The position numbers and the translations under genes were made by a program. 64,000 nucleotides of DNA from assembly GCA_964019425.1 (NCBI GenBank), contig OZ025852.1, positions 1 through 64,000 of the forward strand, given 5' to 3'. Position 1 is the first letter of the stretch. Every line of letters begins with the position of its first letter. The notes beneath the pieces are model-generated. The model was not told where the DNA came from. It saw only the letters and a program-made list of their open reading frames with translations, and made no database searches. Below are positions 29,266 through 38,864 of this stretch, piece after piece. The DNA comes from Flectonema sp. DT1601. Its lineage: Eukaryota; Euglenozoa; Diplonemea; Diplonemida; Diplonemidae.

Positions 29266-31868
29266 CTTGCTCCCTACAAGCGACAAGAGCAGACGCTCAA
29301 GACGTTCCAGTCTATCCTCGACTGAACACTTCTTCCGTTCATCATTCTTTGGAGGTGTATTCTTTTCCTTCTTGTTCTGTTTCTGCTGTTCAGGGGTCGA
29401 TACCGATTCCAGCTTCACCGAAGCTTCCTGTGCGTTCTGCGATGCCTCCCCCCACAGACGGATTCCCTTCTTCTTACCGTGGTACGCAATGAATTCCACA
29501 CGCGTATACCACTTGTCCGTGCCCTCCGAAGGATCCCTTCGCTTTTCCGGCTTCTGTTCCTTCACCTTCGGGGCTACTTTGACCGACTTCACAGGAGCAA
29601 CCACCTTCTTCTTCATCGGCTCGAGTAGACAAAGGACTCCGTCGATGGTGACAGTCTCGCCATCCCTCTCGGGACCACGCACGACCATCCACCGCATCCC
29701 GTTCCGAACACCATCCTTCATCTTCCTCACCTCCCATCCTTCCCTCGAGATGAGGTATTTCACCGCTTCATCCGTCGAAGTTCCTATTGGGATTCCCGAG
29801 ATCCTGGTCTCCGGAAGTTTCGCCGGCAGGTGCAACATCTCCCTCGCAGCCTTCTCATGCCAACTGTTAACCCTTATACCAAGGCCATACTCGTTAAGCA
29901 CTAACCCTAGACCTCCCTCAACTTCTTCCGCCTTGTCTCTCGCCAAACTGAGGGTGTCATCCTTCGGCAGCCACAGAACAGATGCCTTCACTGCCTTCTC
30001 ATCCAGGTGATCTCTTTCTTTGGTAAAGGTGCCCTCCTTCCCGGACTCCCTGAGGAAGTTCTTCACCTCCGTTTCCTTTACCCGCAGCATGACCGTTATT
30101 TGTTGATCACCTACTCTAGCGTTGTAGGTATCAACGTACCCTGGTAACTTCTTCAGTTCCTGGGATAGTTTCATCGGAGAACGCTTCACCTCCAACCATC
30201 TCTTCTCCTCGGCCCATCTCTTGTCCAACCGAGCAACCAGTTCCCTCGTTCTCACCGTCGCACTGATATCCGTTCCTTTTGGGAGGACCTCCCTACCCAG
30301 GGCTGATAGCCACAGCCTCCTCAGAGATCTCTTCACCCCATCGTCAGTCTTCACCTTCAACACGACCTGCACTTCCTTCGCTTTATCCGTAGGGGGAAAC
30401 AACGTGACCAAGGTCAGCGATTCCCAGGCACCCAGCTCAGCCCCAGCCATTCTCCTTCTTACTTCCTTCGTGGTTGTGAGGTACACTCCTCTCCCATCAG
30501 CCTTGTAGCTAGCCTCTGATAACACCATGTTATCCGGCCAGTACTCCGGCACCAGCTCCAGTCTCGTCACCAAAGCCTCCTCCTTCAGGGCATCATTTTC
30601 GAACTTGCCTTGAACGGGTGCAAGCTTACCCTCCTCCTTCGTCATCTGAGTCCTAAGACCCTCCCTCTCAGACAGTTGAGCTTCGGTAATTACCTTCGAG
30701 CTCTTTTTCCTGTCCCCTTCCAGTTCACGCATCATATTCAGATGGAGATTCTCATCCGATGCGACTTCCCGTTGTGCGACTGCCATCGCAACATCATCTT
30801 CATCCGCCCTCAAGTGATTGAGCTCCTTCACCTGAGCTCTCTCCGCTTGTAATTCCTGCAGGTAGCGGGCTTGCATTCCCAGTGACTCTTTCTTGGCAGC
30901 CTCCCTCTGCTCCTGAGCTTCCATTCTCTGCAAGTTAAGTTCTTGCGTCATTTCCTTCAGTTGGTGTTGAAGAGATCTCAGCAGCTCCCTAAGTTCTCCT
31001 TTCTCGGCCCGTTCCTGACGTAGCTCCCTCTGAAGTTCATCAAACCTGGGGTCTTGAGGAAGTTGGTAGTGGGAGTTGGTGTCGGTGGCATAAGGCTGGT
31101 GTACGTAGTACTGATCCAATCGTTCTTCTTTTTCTTGGAAGATTAGCTGTTGTTGCTGGAGCTGTTGTTGCTGATGGCGAAGATTATCCCCTTGGATTTT
31201 TAGTGACGTCTTCTGTTCCTCAAACTCCATACCCAGCATGTCCCTGAGACTCTGGAGCTCACATCTGCCCTTCTCCATTTCATCCTCCTGCTGGCGTTGC
31301 AGTTGGAGTCGTTGTAGTTCGAGGTCTTCTTCTTGCTTCTTTAACTCCTCGCTTCTCTGTTGCTGTTGCTGCTGATCATGCAGACGTTGCTCGCTTAGTT
31401 GCTGTTGCAGGACCAATAACTCCTGCTTCCCGTCATCCTTCTCCTTGTTGTGCTGTTCGATAAGCAGCCGTTGTTTAAGCTGTAGAGCCACCTCCTGCTC
31501 CTTCAAACCTTCCTGGTTTTTCTTCTCCAGTTGTTGCTGTAAGTCCAGTAACTCCAGTTTACCCTTTTCCAATTCCACATTAAATTGCTGTTGTAGCAGA
31601 TGCTGTTTTTCCTCCAGGCTTGTCTGTTGCAGTTGCAGTTCCTGTTGAATCCTGGACTGTTCAAGTTGCTGTTGACGGTGGTCTTCCTCGAGTTGACATC
31701 TTCTCCTGCGGAGAGACTCTCTCTCGATATCCTTCTCCTTGCTGTGCTGCTGTTCGAGTTGCTGCTGTTGGTTCAGGATTATCTCCTGTTTTTGTTGGAG
31801 GTCTGCCTTGAACTTAAGCAATTCTTGCTGTTGTTGGTTAAATAGTTTCTTGGCTCTGTTGATGGTTT
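29263..31868 (-). CDS. LINE C ORF1, main part: coiled-coil protein
   Basis: About 868 codons open from about 31868 to the UGA; there is no clear ATG start, and it probably continues the frame of 32485-31838. The first 350 residues are an extended Gln/Glu/Leu-rich coiled coil (QQQLEQQ, QLQRQQEDEMEKGRCELQ). The second half is globular and basic (WYTRVEFIAYHGKKKG near 770), ending in another Leu-rich helix (EDRLERLERLLLSLVGSK). It shows no similarity by eye to the ORF1 of A, B or D. Confidence 0.75.
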
Positions 31869-32485
31869 AGATGCTGTTGTTGGACTTGATGATCAAGTTG
31901 CTGTTGCTGCTGCTGTTGAATTTCCTGCTGCTGTTGGACTTGATGATCAAGTTGCTGTTGCTGCTGTTGTTGCTTTTCATGCTGTTGTTGTTGTTGGTTC
32001 TCCAGTTCCTGTTGCATCTGATGCTTCGTTTGGTGAAGCTCAAGCTGCTGCTGCTGGTGTTGTTGTTCCAGTAGTTGTTGTTTCTCCACATGTTGATTCT
32101 TGTGATCCTCCAAGTCTTGTTCCAGTTGGAGCTTTTCCTGAAAGAGATCTAATTGTTGCTGCCTGTGCTGCTCGTCCAGCTTCTTTTGTTGTGCTTCAAG
32201 GAGCTCATGTTTGCTGAGCAGCTCCTTCCTCTCTTCCTCCTGGTCCTCTTGCTGCTTCTTGAGTCTCCTCTCCGCCGGTTTCTTCCTTGTTTCTCCCCGG
32301 TCTACCCGGGTGTTGTCTCGGTCCAGCCTTTCCCTTTCTTCTATCTTAGGCCCATTTCCGTTGATCGTGTGAACAAGCTTGTTCCTTTGTTTGCTAGAGA
32401 GCGTCCGGTTAGCTGGTCGTCCTCTTGCTTCATCCCTACAATTTTTTGTCGGCCGCAGCCGTCCGAGACCGCCGCGTGGAGGCAT
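31838..32485 (-). CDS. LINE C ORF1, N-terminal part, offset frame
   Basis: 215 codons from the ATG at 32485 (MPPRGGLGRLRP) to TAA at 31838. A basic N-terminus is followed by a Gln-rich coiled coil encoded by (CAA/CAG)n runs. It overlaps the main ORF1 frame by about 30 nt, with a +1 offset. Either this copy gained an indel in the repeat-rich tract, or the element uses frameshifting. The first is simpler, but the second cannot be excluded from one copy. Confidence 0.7.
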   Translation of the reverse strand: MPPRGGLGRLRPTKNCRDEARGRPANRTLSSKQRNKLVHTINGNGPKIEERERLDRDNTRVDRGETRKKPAERRLKKQQEDQEEERKELLSKHELLEAQQKKLDEQHRQQQLDLFQEKLQLEQDLEDHKNQHVEKQQLLEQQHQQQQLELHQTKHQMQQELENQQQQQHEKQQQQQQQLDHQVQQQQEIQQQQQQQLDHQVQQQHLNHQQSQETI

Positions 32486-32500
32486 TTTGTGTGGTCCCAA

Positions 32501-32746
32501 TTTTTTTTTTTTTTTTTTTTTGAGTGTTTCACTACTGTGTTTCTCCTTCTTTTTGTTACTACTATAATTGCTTAGGCGCTGCCCTTACTGGGTGGCCGTT
32601 CACTTTTTCGAGACAATGGGGGATGCGACACGGAAACTGATTGCGCTGTGAGGCGCGGTGCGTACAGCGGGGTTCGAACCGAGGCCGATTGGGTGCGGGG
32701 GCACCACCCCATCCACTGCACTATGACGCCCCCTAAATCCCAATAA
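32501..32746 (-). mobile_element. SINE 2, tRNA-derived, with poly(A)
   Basis: Minus-strand order: A-box region GTCATAGTGCAGTGGATGG (about 32711-32729), B box GGTTCGAACCCC (32669-32680), a body with CCGCGCCTCACAGCGCAA, and a 21-nt poly(A) (32501-32521). The body segment nearly matches the last 60 bp of LINE A (CCGCGCCTAACAGCGCAA), so SINE 2 may be mobilised by the A family. It is unrelated by eye to SINE 1 outside the tRNA boxes. Confidence 0.82.
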
Positions 32747-33033
32747 TTTTTTTTTTTTTTTTTTTTGGTTACACTCGTCTGTGCTTCCAGACTCTTTGTT
32801 TTTGTTCTTTTCACTTCTTTGTTTTGTCTTTCTTTTATACTTTCTTTTGGTTTAAGTCTGACAAATTGGAAAACACGGGAAACATAGGTAGGCTCCGCCT
32901 GAGGACGTAAGAAGAGCGGCAACGGAAAAATAAGTGGTCACGCGTCCTTGAAATTGGACACATGAAGCTAATTCGGTTACCATTCCTACCATCGATAAGG
33001 AAAAAACAAAGAATCGAGCATATAACTAGAGCG

Positions 33034-33048
33034 GTGGTCAAAGACCAC
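33034..33048 (-). promoter_or_regulatory. Conserved 3' UTR hairpin of LINE D
   Basis: RNA strand GUGGUC-UUU-GACCAC, identical to B. A GGCC-UUCG-GGCU tetraloop hairpin lies just upstream in the RNA, at about 33055-33067. Confidence 0.55.
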
Positions 33049-33245
33049 TTGAACAGCCCGAAGGCCTGCCCTCAAGAGAAATTTATAAGGAGAATAGGAG
33101 AAGAAGGAGACAGGAGTGTTGGAAGAGACACTGCGACAACACCGAAGGTGGTGTGCAGTTACCCAACCAGGAGATGATTGATAATGATGAAAATACTAAA
33201 AAAAAATAATAACAAATTGATATTGGCGACTACATGTCACCTACT

Positions 33246-36200
33246 TTACTTCCAAAGTCTAAGGTTAGATGTCTGTTCCATCCACCTTATGATCAACGCG
33301 AGTGATGGAAGCCACGCCAAAGTGAAGAGAGCTTCAAGGTTAGGAATTTCGTTGGCAATAATAAGTTCTCGATCGCGATCCCACTTGCCGGTCAGTGTTG
33401 AGAAGCCCAGGATTTTGAACCTGGCAGAGTCGAGTTTGGGAGATTGACATCCCTGCAGCAGGTGAACCTGTGAGGACGGTTCGCCACAAAATGGGCAGTC
33501 GATTTTCTTGCGCCAGTTCTGAATTAGCGGGTGACATCCTGTCCGGAAGTTCGCTATCCGTATCTCGTCGGCTCTTTCCATCCCAGGAGGGTATTTAACG
33601 GAACGGCCTCCGATGAGGTGTTTGTAGCAGGTGTAACCACTCACGTTAAGCAGATCCTTTTTGATGCAGCGCTTAACATGTGATGATCGCGAGAAGTAAG
33701 TGCCTTTGACTAGCACAGGTCGGATGTTCTTGTTGTGCGCTGCTTCCTTTGCAAGCGCGTCAACTTCATCGTGAAACTCGATTCCAATGTGTGAGGGGAT
33801 GAATTGCAAATGCACTTTCATTTCACACATGCGCAGGTATTCTAGTATCTTGAGGGACTCAGTATTCCTCTGTCTGCACCTTCCACCCAGCAGTTCATCC
33901 AGAAGGGATTTTGAGTCCGTGAATAGCCTTACAGATCTCATTGAAGGATCTTTGCTAAACACTGTTCTCAGATGTCTAGCCGCGTTCTTCAGAGCATGTT
34001 GTTCAGCCCTGTAGCTGCAGTCAGCTTGATAAAGCCTAGACGCGTAAGCAGATCGAAGGCCGCTACGTGACTTGGCAATATGAGCCGCTCCGGCCGCGCC
34101 GGAAGCAGAGTAGGAGCCATCGCAGTTGATTACCATGTCGACAGGAGGTAACGTTCCAATGTACGACATGAATTTTTCTTTGTCCACCGCAGGGTTCGCG
34201 GACTTCGGAAATCCGCAGCCGTTGCTAATCCTAAGGTTTGTCGGAGATACCCAGGGTTCCATCGAGTCAGGCTGTACAAGGCACTGGCTTTCACGCTGGC
34301 TGTCAATGCCAGGAAGGAGGCCAGCCCAGTAGCTTTGGGTTGAGGCGAGTCTGTTGGTACTAGGTATCCAAGTCATGGCTTTATACCTGTAGTACGCTAT
34401 CTTGGTTTGCTTTTCAATCTGACGTTTAAAAGGAAGCATGTCCGCTTCCCACAGTAGAAGTTCTCTCGGTGTGCACCTGCTGCATCCAGTAACCAGCCTG
34501 GCAACCTTCCTCAGTTCGAAATCAATACTATCAACGCTGTTGCTTATCAACCAACCAAAGCTATCGAGCGCATAAGAGATTCTCGCAGTTACGTAAAGGT
34601 TCTTGACCATATTTAGCGTTTTGTAGTCAAGATCATACGGTTGAAGGCATTGAAGCAGAGATATTCCCTTTTTCAGTTCTTCATGAATCTTAGCCACCTG
34701 TTTGTGGAAAGTGAGTCTGTCGTCGATGTGAACTCCGAGGTATTTCACTGAGTCCACGATTGGCAACAGAAATGCGGTTTTAAAACTGGCTTTCACCACC
34801 ATCACGTTGTCTTCGAGAACAATATTCCGCAACATCACGTTGTCAAGTTCGTCTTGCGTTTTGATCGGAGTTCCATCAACCTCGAGAATAGTTTCGCCGC
34901 TTTGAAGCATGGGTCTAGAAGAAGTTAAGTTGATACTCTTTTCAATGTCACTATAGTCCATTTTGATAACGTTTTCCACAACAGATCTGGAAAATAGTAA
35001 TTCGCGATTGCAGGTGTCGTTGAGAATCGTATCCTTCGTACGGACTTTCATCTTAAGAGCACAGGTCTTTGAGACCGACAGGGCCATGTCGTTGTCAGAA
35101 CACCATTGATCCACTTTATCAAGTATTATTTGAGCATTTGAAAGAGCTTCTTCCATGTTATGTCCAGATACTACACATGCTGTATCATCCGCATACAGAG
35201 CAGACGTCGTTGTTTCTTTCTCCAGTTCCAAAATCTTGCAGAGGTCATCAACGTAGATAAGATAGAGAAGAGGACCCAGGATCGATCCCTGTGGAACCCC
35301 CTTAGCCAGAGTACGGAATTCGCTAAGATAACCATTCGCTTCAACTCTAACCTTCCTGTTTGTAAGAAAGTCTGTGATCCATCTGATAATAACATTCGGA
35401 ACACCCATCTTTACCAATTTTAATAAAAGTATCTTATGGTTGATCCTGTCAAACGCAGCAGTAAAATCAAACGATAAGAACACCGATCTCTTTCTCTTCA
35501 TGTGCATCCTTACGACGGCATCTACCAAAACGGTGATCTGTTCGCAGGTATTTCTCCCCCTTCTGAATCCAGCCTGTAGTGGGCTGAGTGACGAATGTTT
35601 AGTGAGCCAGTGCATGAGTCGGTCATACACGAGCCTCTCCGCAAGTTTCCCAACAACCGAGGTGAGCGTAATGGGTCTGAAACTCTTCAGCTCATTTCGA
35701 GGTTTTCCAGCCTTGAACATAGGCTTGATTAAACCTTGTTTCCACTGGTACGGTACTTTTGAAGTCTTCCAAGAAGTGTTAATAATTCTCAAGAGGTATT
35801 CCACTGTTGCCGGAGTGAAGTTTTTGATCATCTCATTGTGAACTCCATCAGGTCCTGCAGCCTTGCGGGTCTTCAGGTTCTTAATCGCTGCTTCAATTTC
35901 AGCCATTGTGAAATCACAGCAAATATCCATTTCATTATCACCTTCTGAGAGTGCGGGGGCCTCTAGCGATAATATTTCCGATTTCGAGACAAACAGGTCC
36001 AAGAATGCTGATGGGAGATCGCAGTCAGAGATGTTGTTGACACTGATATCTTTACCAGCATCTTGCTGCAGTTCTTTGATCTTCTTAAACGCAAAGGCAA
36101 AGTTGTTACCCTTGTCAAGTTGATCACGTAGGTGGATACCCTTCGATTTGGTGGAATCTGGAGTTGACGTCTTCCACTTTCGTCTCCGTTTCCCTTTGAA

Positions 36201-37157
36201 AAGGACACGTCGTCGAATGAATTTAGCCGCTACTTCATGCAGTATGTTGTTAAAGAGCTTAGCATTCGCAGTTGCATCGTTGGAGAGTTTCGATTTTCTA
36301 ATTCTCTTATCGAGCATATTTCCAAAGCAGTTCCAGTCCGTAGACTTGAAGTCCCACACTACGCGTTTCTTAGAACCTATCGTGGCACGTGTAAGTTGAC
36401 ACATGGGATCCAGTACGGTGTAGAGAGGTCGGTGATCAGATCCATGTTTATTATCTTCTCTAATTACAGAGAATTCTTCCAGAATCATCGAGTTTTGAAA
36501 AAATACTACGTCCGGCGAGGTACCGCCCCCCGGGATATTAGGAAAAGGCCTTGTGATTGACCCCATCTTGTTGGCTACCAGTAGATCATTGTGTGCTGCC
36601 CATTCATGTAGAGTAGAACCTGCTGGCGTCGATTTTGATGACCACACCGGATGATGGGCATTAAAGTCACCCGCGACGATTGCTTTCGTTGAGACTGGAA
36701 GATCTGACTTTCTGATCTTGCATCCCGGGGGAGCATAAATATTTAAGATGTCAATCTTTCCACCTATGTTGACCTTTACAACTTCAACATCATTTAAGTG
36801 AGGCGGAAGTACGATATCAGAACGTTGCTGAGTGTGGCATTTCTTCACCATAGTAATAACCCCACCACCCCGTGTTGCCCTATCATTCCGATAGGTAAAA
36901 TAATCCGTGTGTGAGACTACATCTTTTGTCCAAGTTTCTTGCAGGCACAGTACGTCAGGCGCATAGGCATTGAGCAGCTTGTGTATGTAGGCACCTTTGT
37001 TCCCCATTGATCGACAGTTCCAGCTTAGTAGTGATATGAGGGAGTCGTCAGGGCCAGGGTTGCGTTCGACATCGCCTGCCTGAAGCAGCAGTTCACGAGC
37101 CGTATTCTTTTCTGTGAGTGAGTTGGTCGGATTTAAATCATCGTCATCTTCATCTAG
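33246..37157 (-). CDS. LINE D ORF2: 2A-endonuclease-RT-RNase H, no AUG
   Basis: 1304 codons, open from the codon after the ORF1 UGA. The first ATG (37007) falls after the SWNCRS endonuclease motif, so it cannot start a complete enzyme. Order: acidic leader (DEDDDDLNPT), 2A ELLLQAGDVERNPGP, LLSWNCRSM, CLQETW, AGDFNAHHPVWS, GSDHRPLYTV, RT (FDFTAAFDRINH, GVPQGSILGPLL, YADD), RNase H (INCDGSYSA, RAEQHALKNA, FTDSKSLLDEL, IPSHIGIEFHDEVDALAKE) and a CPFC knuckle. The amino acid sequence is similar to but distinct from B throughout. Stop at 33246. Confidence 0.92.
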   Translation of the reverse strand, partial: LDEDDDDLNPTNSLTEKNTARELLLQAGDVERNPGPDDSLISLLSWNCRSMGNKGAYIHKLLNAYAPDVLCLQETWTKDVVSHTDYFTYRNDRATRGGGVITMVKKCHTQQRSDIVLPPHLNDVEVVKVNIGGKIDILNIYAPPGCKIRKSDLPVSTKAIVAGDFNAHHPVWSSKSTPAGSTLHEWAAHNDLLVANKMGSITRPFPNIPGGGTSPDVVFFQNSMILEEFSVIREDNKHGSDHRPLYTVLDPMCQLTRATIGSKKRVVWDFKSTDWNCFGNMLDKRIRKSKLSNDATANAKLFNNILHEVAAKFIRRRVLFKGKRRRKWKTSTPDSTKSKGIHLRDQLDKGNNFAFAFKKIKELQQDAGKDISVNNISDCDLPSAFLDLFVSKSEILSLEAPALSEGDNEMDICCDFTMAEIEAAIKNLKTRKAAGPDGVHNEMIKNFTPATVEYLLRIINTSWKTSKVPYQWKQGLIKPMFKAGKPRNELKSFRPITLTSVVGKLAERLVYDRLMHWLTKHSSLSPLQAGFRRGRNTCEQITVLVDAVVRMHMKRKRSVFLSFDFTAAFDRINHKILLLKLVKMGVPNVIIRWITDFLTNRKVRVEANGYLSEFRTLAKGVPQGSILGPLLYLIYVDDLCKILELEKETTTSALYADDTACVVSGHNMEEALSNAQIILDKVDQWCSDNDMALSVSKTCALKMKVRTKDTILNDTCNRELLFSRSVVENVIKMDYSDIEKSINLTSSRPMLQSGETILEVDGTPIKTQDELDNVMLRNIVLEDNVMVVKASFKTAFLLPIVDSVKYLGVHIDDRLTFHKQVAKIHEELKKGISLLQCLQPYDLDYKTLNMVKNLYVTARISYALDSFGWLISNSVDSIDFELRKVARLVTGCSRCTPRELLLWEADMLPFKRQIEKQTKIAYYRYKAMTWIPSTNRLASTQSYWAGLLPGIDSQRESQCLVQPDSMEPWVSPTNLRISNGCGFPKSANPAVDKEKFMSYIGTLPPVDMVINCDGSYSASGAAGAAHIAKSRSGLRSAYASRLYQADCSYRAEQHALKNAARHLRTVFSKDPSMRSVRLFTDSKSLLDELLGGRCRQRNTESLKILEYLRMCEMKVHLQFIPSHIGIEFHDEVDALAKEAAHNKNIRPVLVKGTYFSRSSHVKRCIKKDLLNVSGYTCYKHLIGGRSVKYPPGMERADEIRIANFRTGCHPLIQNWRKKIDCPFCGEPSSQVHLLQGCQSPKLDSARFKILGFSTLTGKWDRDRELIIANEIPNLEALFTLAWLPSLALIIRWMEQTSNLRLWK
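37050..37091 (-). other. 2A ribosome-skipping peptide, LINE D
   Basis: Encodes LLLQAGDVERNPGP, a full consensus D(V/I)ExNPGP core, about 36 codons after the UGA. Confidence 0.9.
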
Positions 37158-37160
37158 TCA
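37158..37160 (-). promoter_or_regulatory. Leaky UGA between ORF1 and ORF2, LINE D
   Basis: Context AAC UGA CUA GAU. UGA followed by CUA is the best-known efficient eukaryotic readthrough motif. ORF1 and ORF2 are contiguous in frame on either side. Confidence 0.7.
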
Positions 37161-38807
37161 GTTGAGGTCAAAATCCGAGTCATCGTCTTCCATTTCAACA
37201 TCGCCGTTCTTATCACCTTCTTGTTTAACAGCAGATTCAGTGGGTGGTGGAGCTGATGCTGGTGTGGGTGCTGGCGCTGGTGTCGGTGCTGCTGCCGTCT
37301 GATGTGGTAGCTGAGTTGGTTGTTGTGGTTGAGGAGCTGTCTTCTGTCTCTTCAGGGTTCCTGTCAGTTTTTGAGCCGCGTCGCCTGGGTTGTAGGTTGG
37401 GCCTAGCGGTTTTCTGTCACTTTTCTTAACTTCCTTGTTTATCACAAGGTACTCATTGGTGCCTATGCTCACGAAGTTGGGAGGCTGCGTGTTTGAAATC
37501 GCCACAATCGTAGTGCTTCCACCTTTGTTAAACGATGCGACCACTGTGTGCTCCCAGTTGTGAGAGGACTTCATAAAGTCGCTGATCTGCGCTGTTGAGA
37601 ATTTCCGTATCGCCATTGATTTTATAATGTACCTGTCACCGGAAGGCAGTGCAGGTTTGAGTGACGCGCTTAACTTAATACGCACTTCAGTGTTGCAGTC
37701 GGGATGAACTCGGAGTCCATAACAGGTTTTGAACTTACACAGGTAGAATTTACCTTCGAAACCTTCCAGTATTGATGTCTTGGACTTTGCTGCCAAGAAT
37801 CCAAGATCGTTATTGAATTGAAGAGTTGGCCAGACATCGCTTCCATTTGACCAGCTCGGGTTTCTGACAAATACATTCTTAGGTTTGTCGGTCTCCGGGT
37901 CGTTATTGTTAAACTCCAGAATCTTGTGTACTTGGTTTCTGGGAATTCTAATAGCCATTGAGGAATGTGAATCATTTCGTTTGTAACTGAAAGGGGCTGC
38001 ATTAATCTTTTTCTTTTTTAGCAGTTCCTTTGTTTTGATCGTTAGATCTTTTTCACTTGATTTGCCCCAATCCTGAACAAACAAGACGGGGTCGGGTGTC
38101 GGATGTTGAATTTCGGATGTGGCTTTGGAAAAATCTTCACCACAGATATGCGTGTAGAAGACTCGTCTGATTTCGCAGACACCACCCTTTTTGATCACCG
38201 GTATGGCGACAGGCACCGTGCTTTTGGTTAGCGGTACTTTGCTGATTGCAGCCCATCGACCACTCTTCTTTGTCTGACGGAGAGCTTCCCAGTCCTGTTT
38301 AGAGCGTACTAAAACAAGACCCGATGCGAGATTGTTGGTAGCATTCGCTGCTACGTCGTAGTTGATTGTAGACACAGTGCCCGCCCACGCGCCGTGTACA
38401 TGCCATTCCGGGTAGCTTGCTTTAGCATTCCCCTTTGTGGTTTGTTTAGTCGATGTTGATGATGGTACAGGCAGCGGAAACGAAAAGGTTGATTGTTTAG
38501 GTGCCGATGTTGTCTGTTGATTAGAAGCTGTAGACGCCTCTGTTGTCGGTTGATTGCTGCCTGCGGTTGGGGCCGTCGCTTCGGTTGCCGTCGCGGTCGC
38601 ATCCGTCCCACCACCCACTTCGGGAGTGTCCGGTCTTCTTCTTTTCATCTCAGGGTTCCCACCTTCCGACCCCGTCACGAACTGGATAACCTCCATCAGG
38701 AGATTCGCCACTCTTTTTTCTTTCTCATACTCGGGGATCCCATCATCTCCCACCATCTTCAGGAGGTTCATAGCCTCCGATACTAACCTCCTCAGGTTGT
38801 CTCTCAT
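37158..38807 (-). CDS. LINE D ORF1 protein
   Basis: 549 aa from the ATG at 38807 (MRDNLRRLVSEAMNLLK). An in-frame ATG at 38867 overlaps the SL joint and is less likely. It has a helical N-terminus, then a low-complexity Thr/Ala/Gln-rich linker, then the globular domain shared with B ORF1 (WHVHGAWAG, CEIRRVFYTHICGEDF, FVQDWGKSSE, FVRNPSWSNGSD). An Ala/Pro-rich hinge and a very acidic tail (DVEMEDDDSDFDLN) follow. Relative to B it is longer mainly in the two low-complexity parts. Confidence 0.85.
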   Translation of the reverse strand: MRDNLRRLVSEAMNLLKMVGDDGIPEYEKEKRVANLLMEVIQFVTGSEGGNPEMKRRRPDTPEVGGGTDATATATEATAPTAGSNQPTTEASTASNQQTTSAPKQSTFSFPLPVPSSTSTKQTTKGNAKASYPEWHVHGAWAGTVSTINYDVAANATNNLASGLVLVRSKQDWEALRQTKKSGRWAAISKVPLTKSTVPVAIPVIKKGGVCEIRRVFYTHICGEDFSKATSEIQHPTPDPVLFVQDWGKSSEKDLTIKTKELLKKKKINAAPFSYKRNDSHSSMAIRIPRNQVHKILEFNNNDPETDKPKNVFVRNPSWSNGSDVWPTLQFNNDLGFLAAKSKTSILEGFEGKFYLCKFKTCYGLRVHPDCNTEVRIKLSASLKPALPSGDRYIIKSMAIRKFSTAQISDFMKSSHNWEHTVVASFNKGGSTTIVAISNTQPPNFVSIGTNEYLVINKEVKKSDRKPLGPTYNPGDAAQKLTGTLKRQKTAPQPQQPTQLPHQTAAAPTPAPAPTPASAPPPTESAVKQEGDKNGDVEMEDDDSDFDLN

Positions 38808-38864
38808 AATTGCTTTTCCTGTGAAACGTACCCACTGATTCTTACCAATATTTGGTTGCGAAAT

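Larger units (their letters stand above)
25067..32500 (-). mobile_element. LINE C: SL-less UGA/2A LINE with long Gln-rich ORF1
   Basis: About 7.4 kb on the minus strand: a 15-nt leader, Gln-rich ORF1 in two overlapping frames (32485-31838 and about 31868-29263), an in-frame UGA, a 2A-bearing ORF2 (29262-25399), a 3' UTR of about 300 bp and a (TAAA)n tail (25067-25091). No SL lies at its 5' end; it starts right after SINE 2's tail. ORF2 is intact. It is a third family within the same 2A/readthrough group as B and D, with an unrelated-looking ORF1. Confidence 0.9.

Noticed and set aside
31870-32090. CAA/CAG tract as an independent microsatellite or CRISPR-like array
   Set aside because: It is the coding sequence of the Gln-rich coiled coil of LINE C ORF1; there are no spacers of constant length.
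18173-37160. UGA reassigned as a sense codon in this organism
   Set aside because: UGA also ends other frames, such as LINE A ORF1, the WW gene and the small MGTC gene; only the LINE junctions join two long frames.
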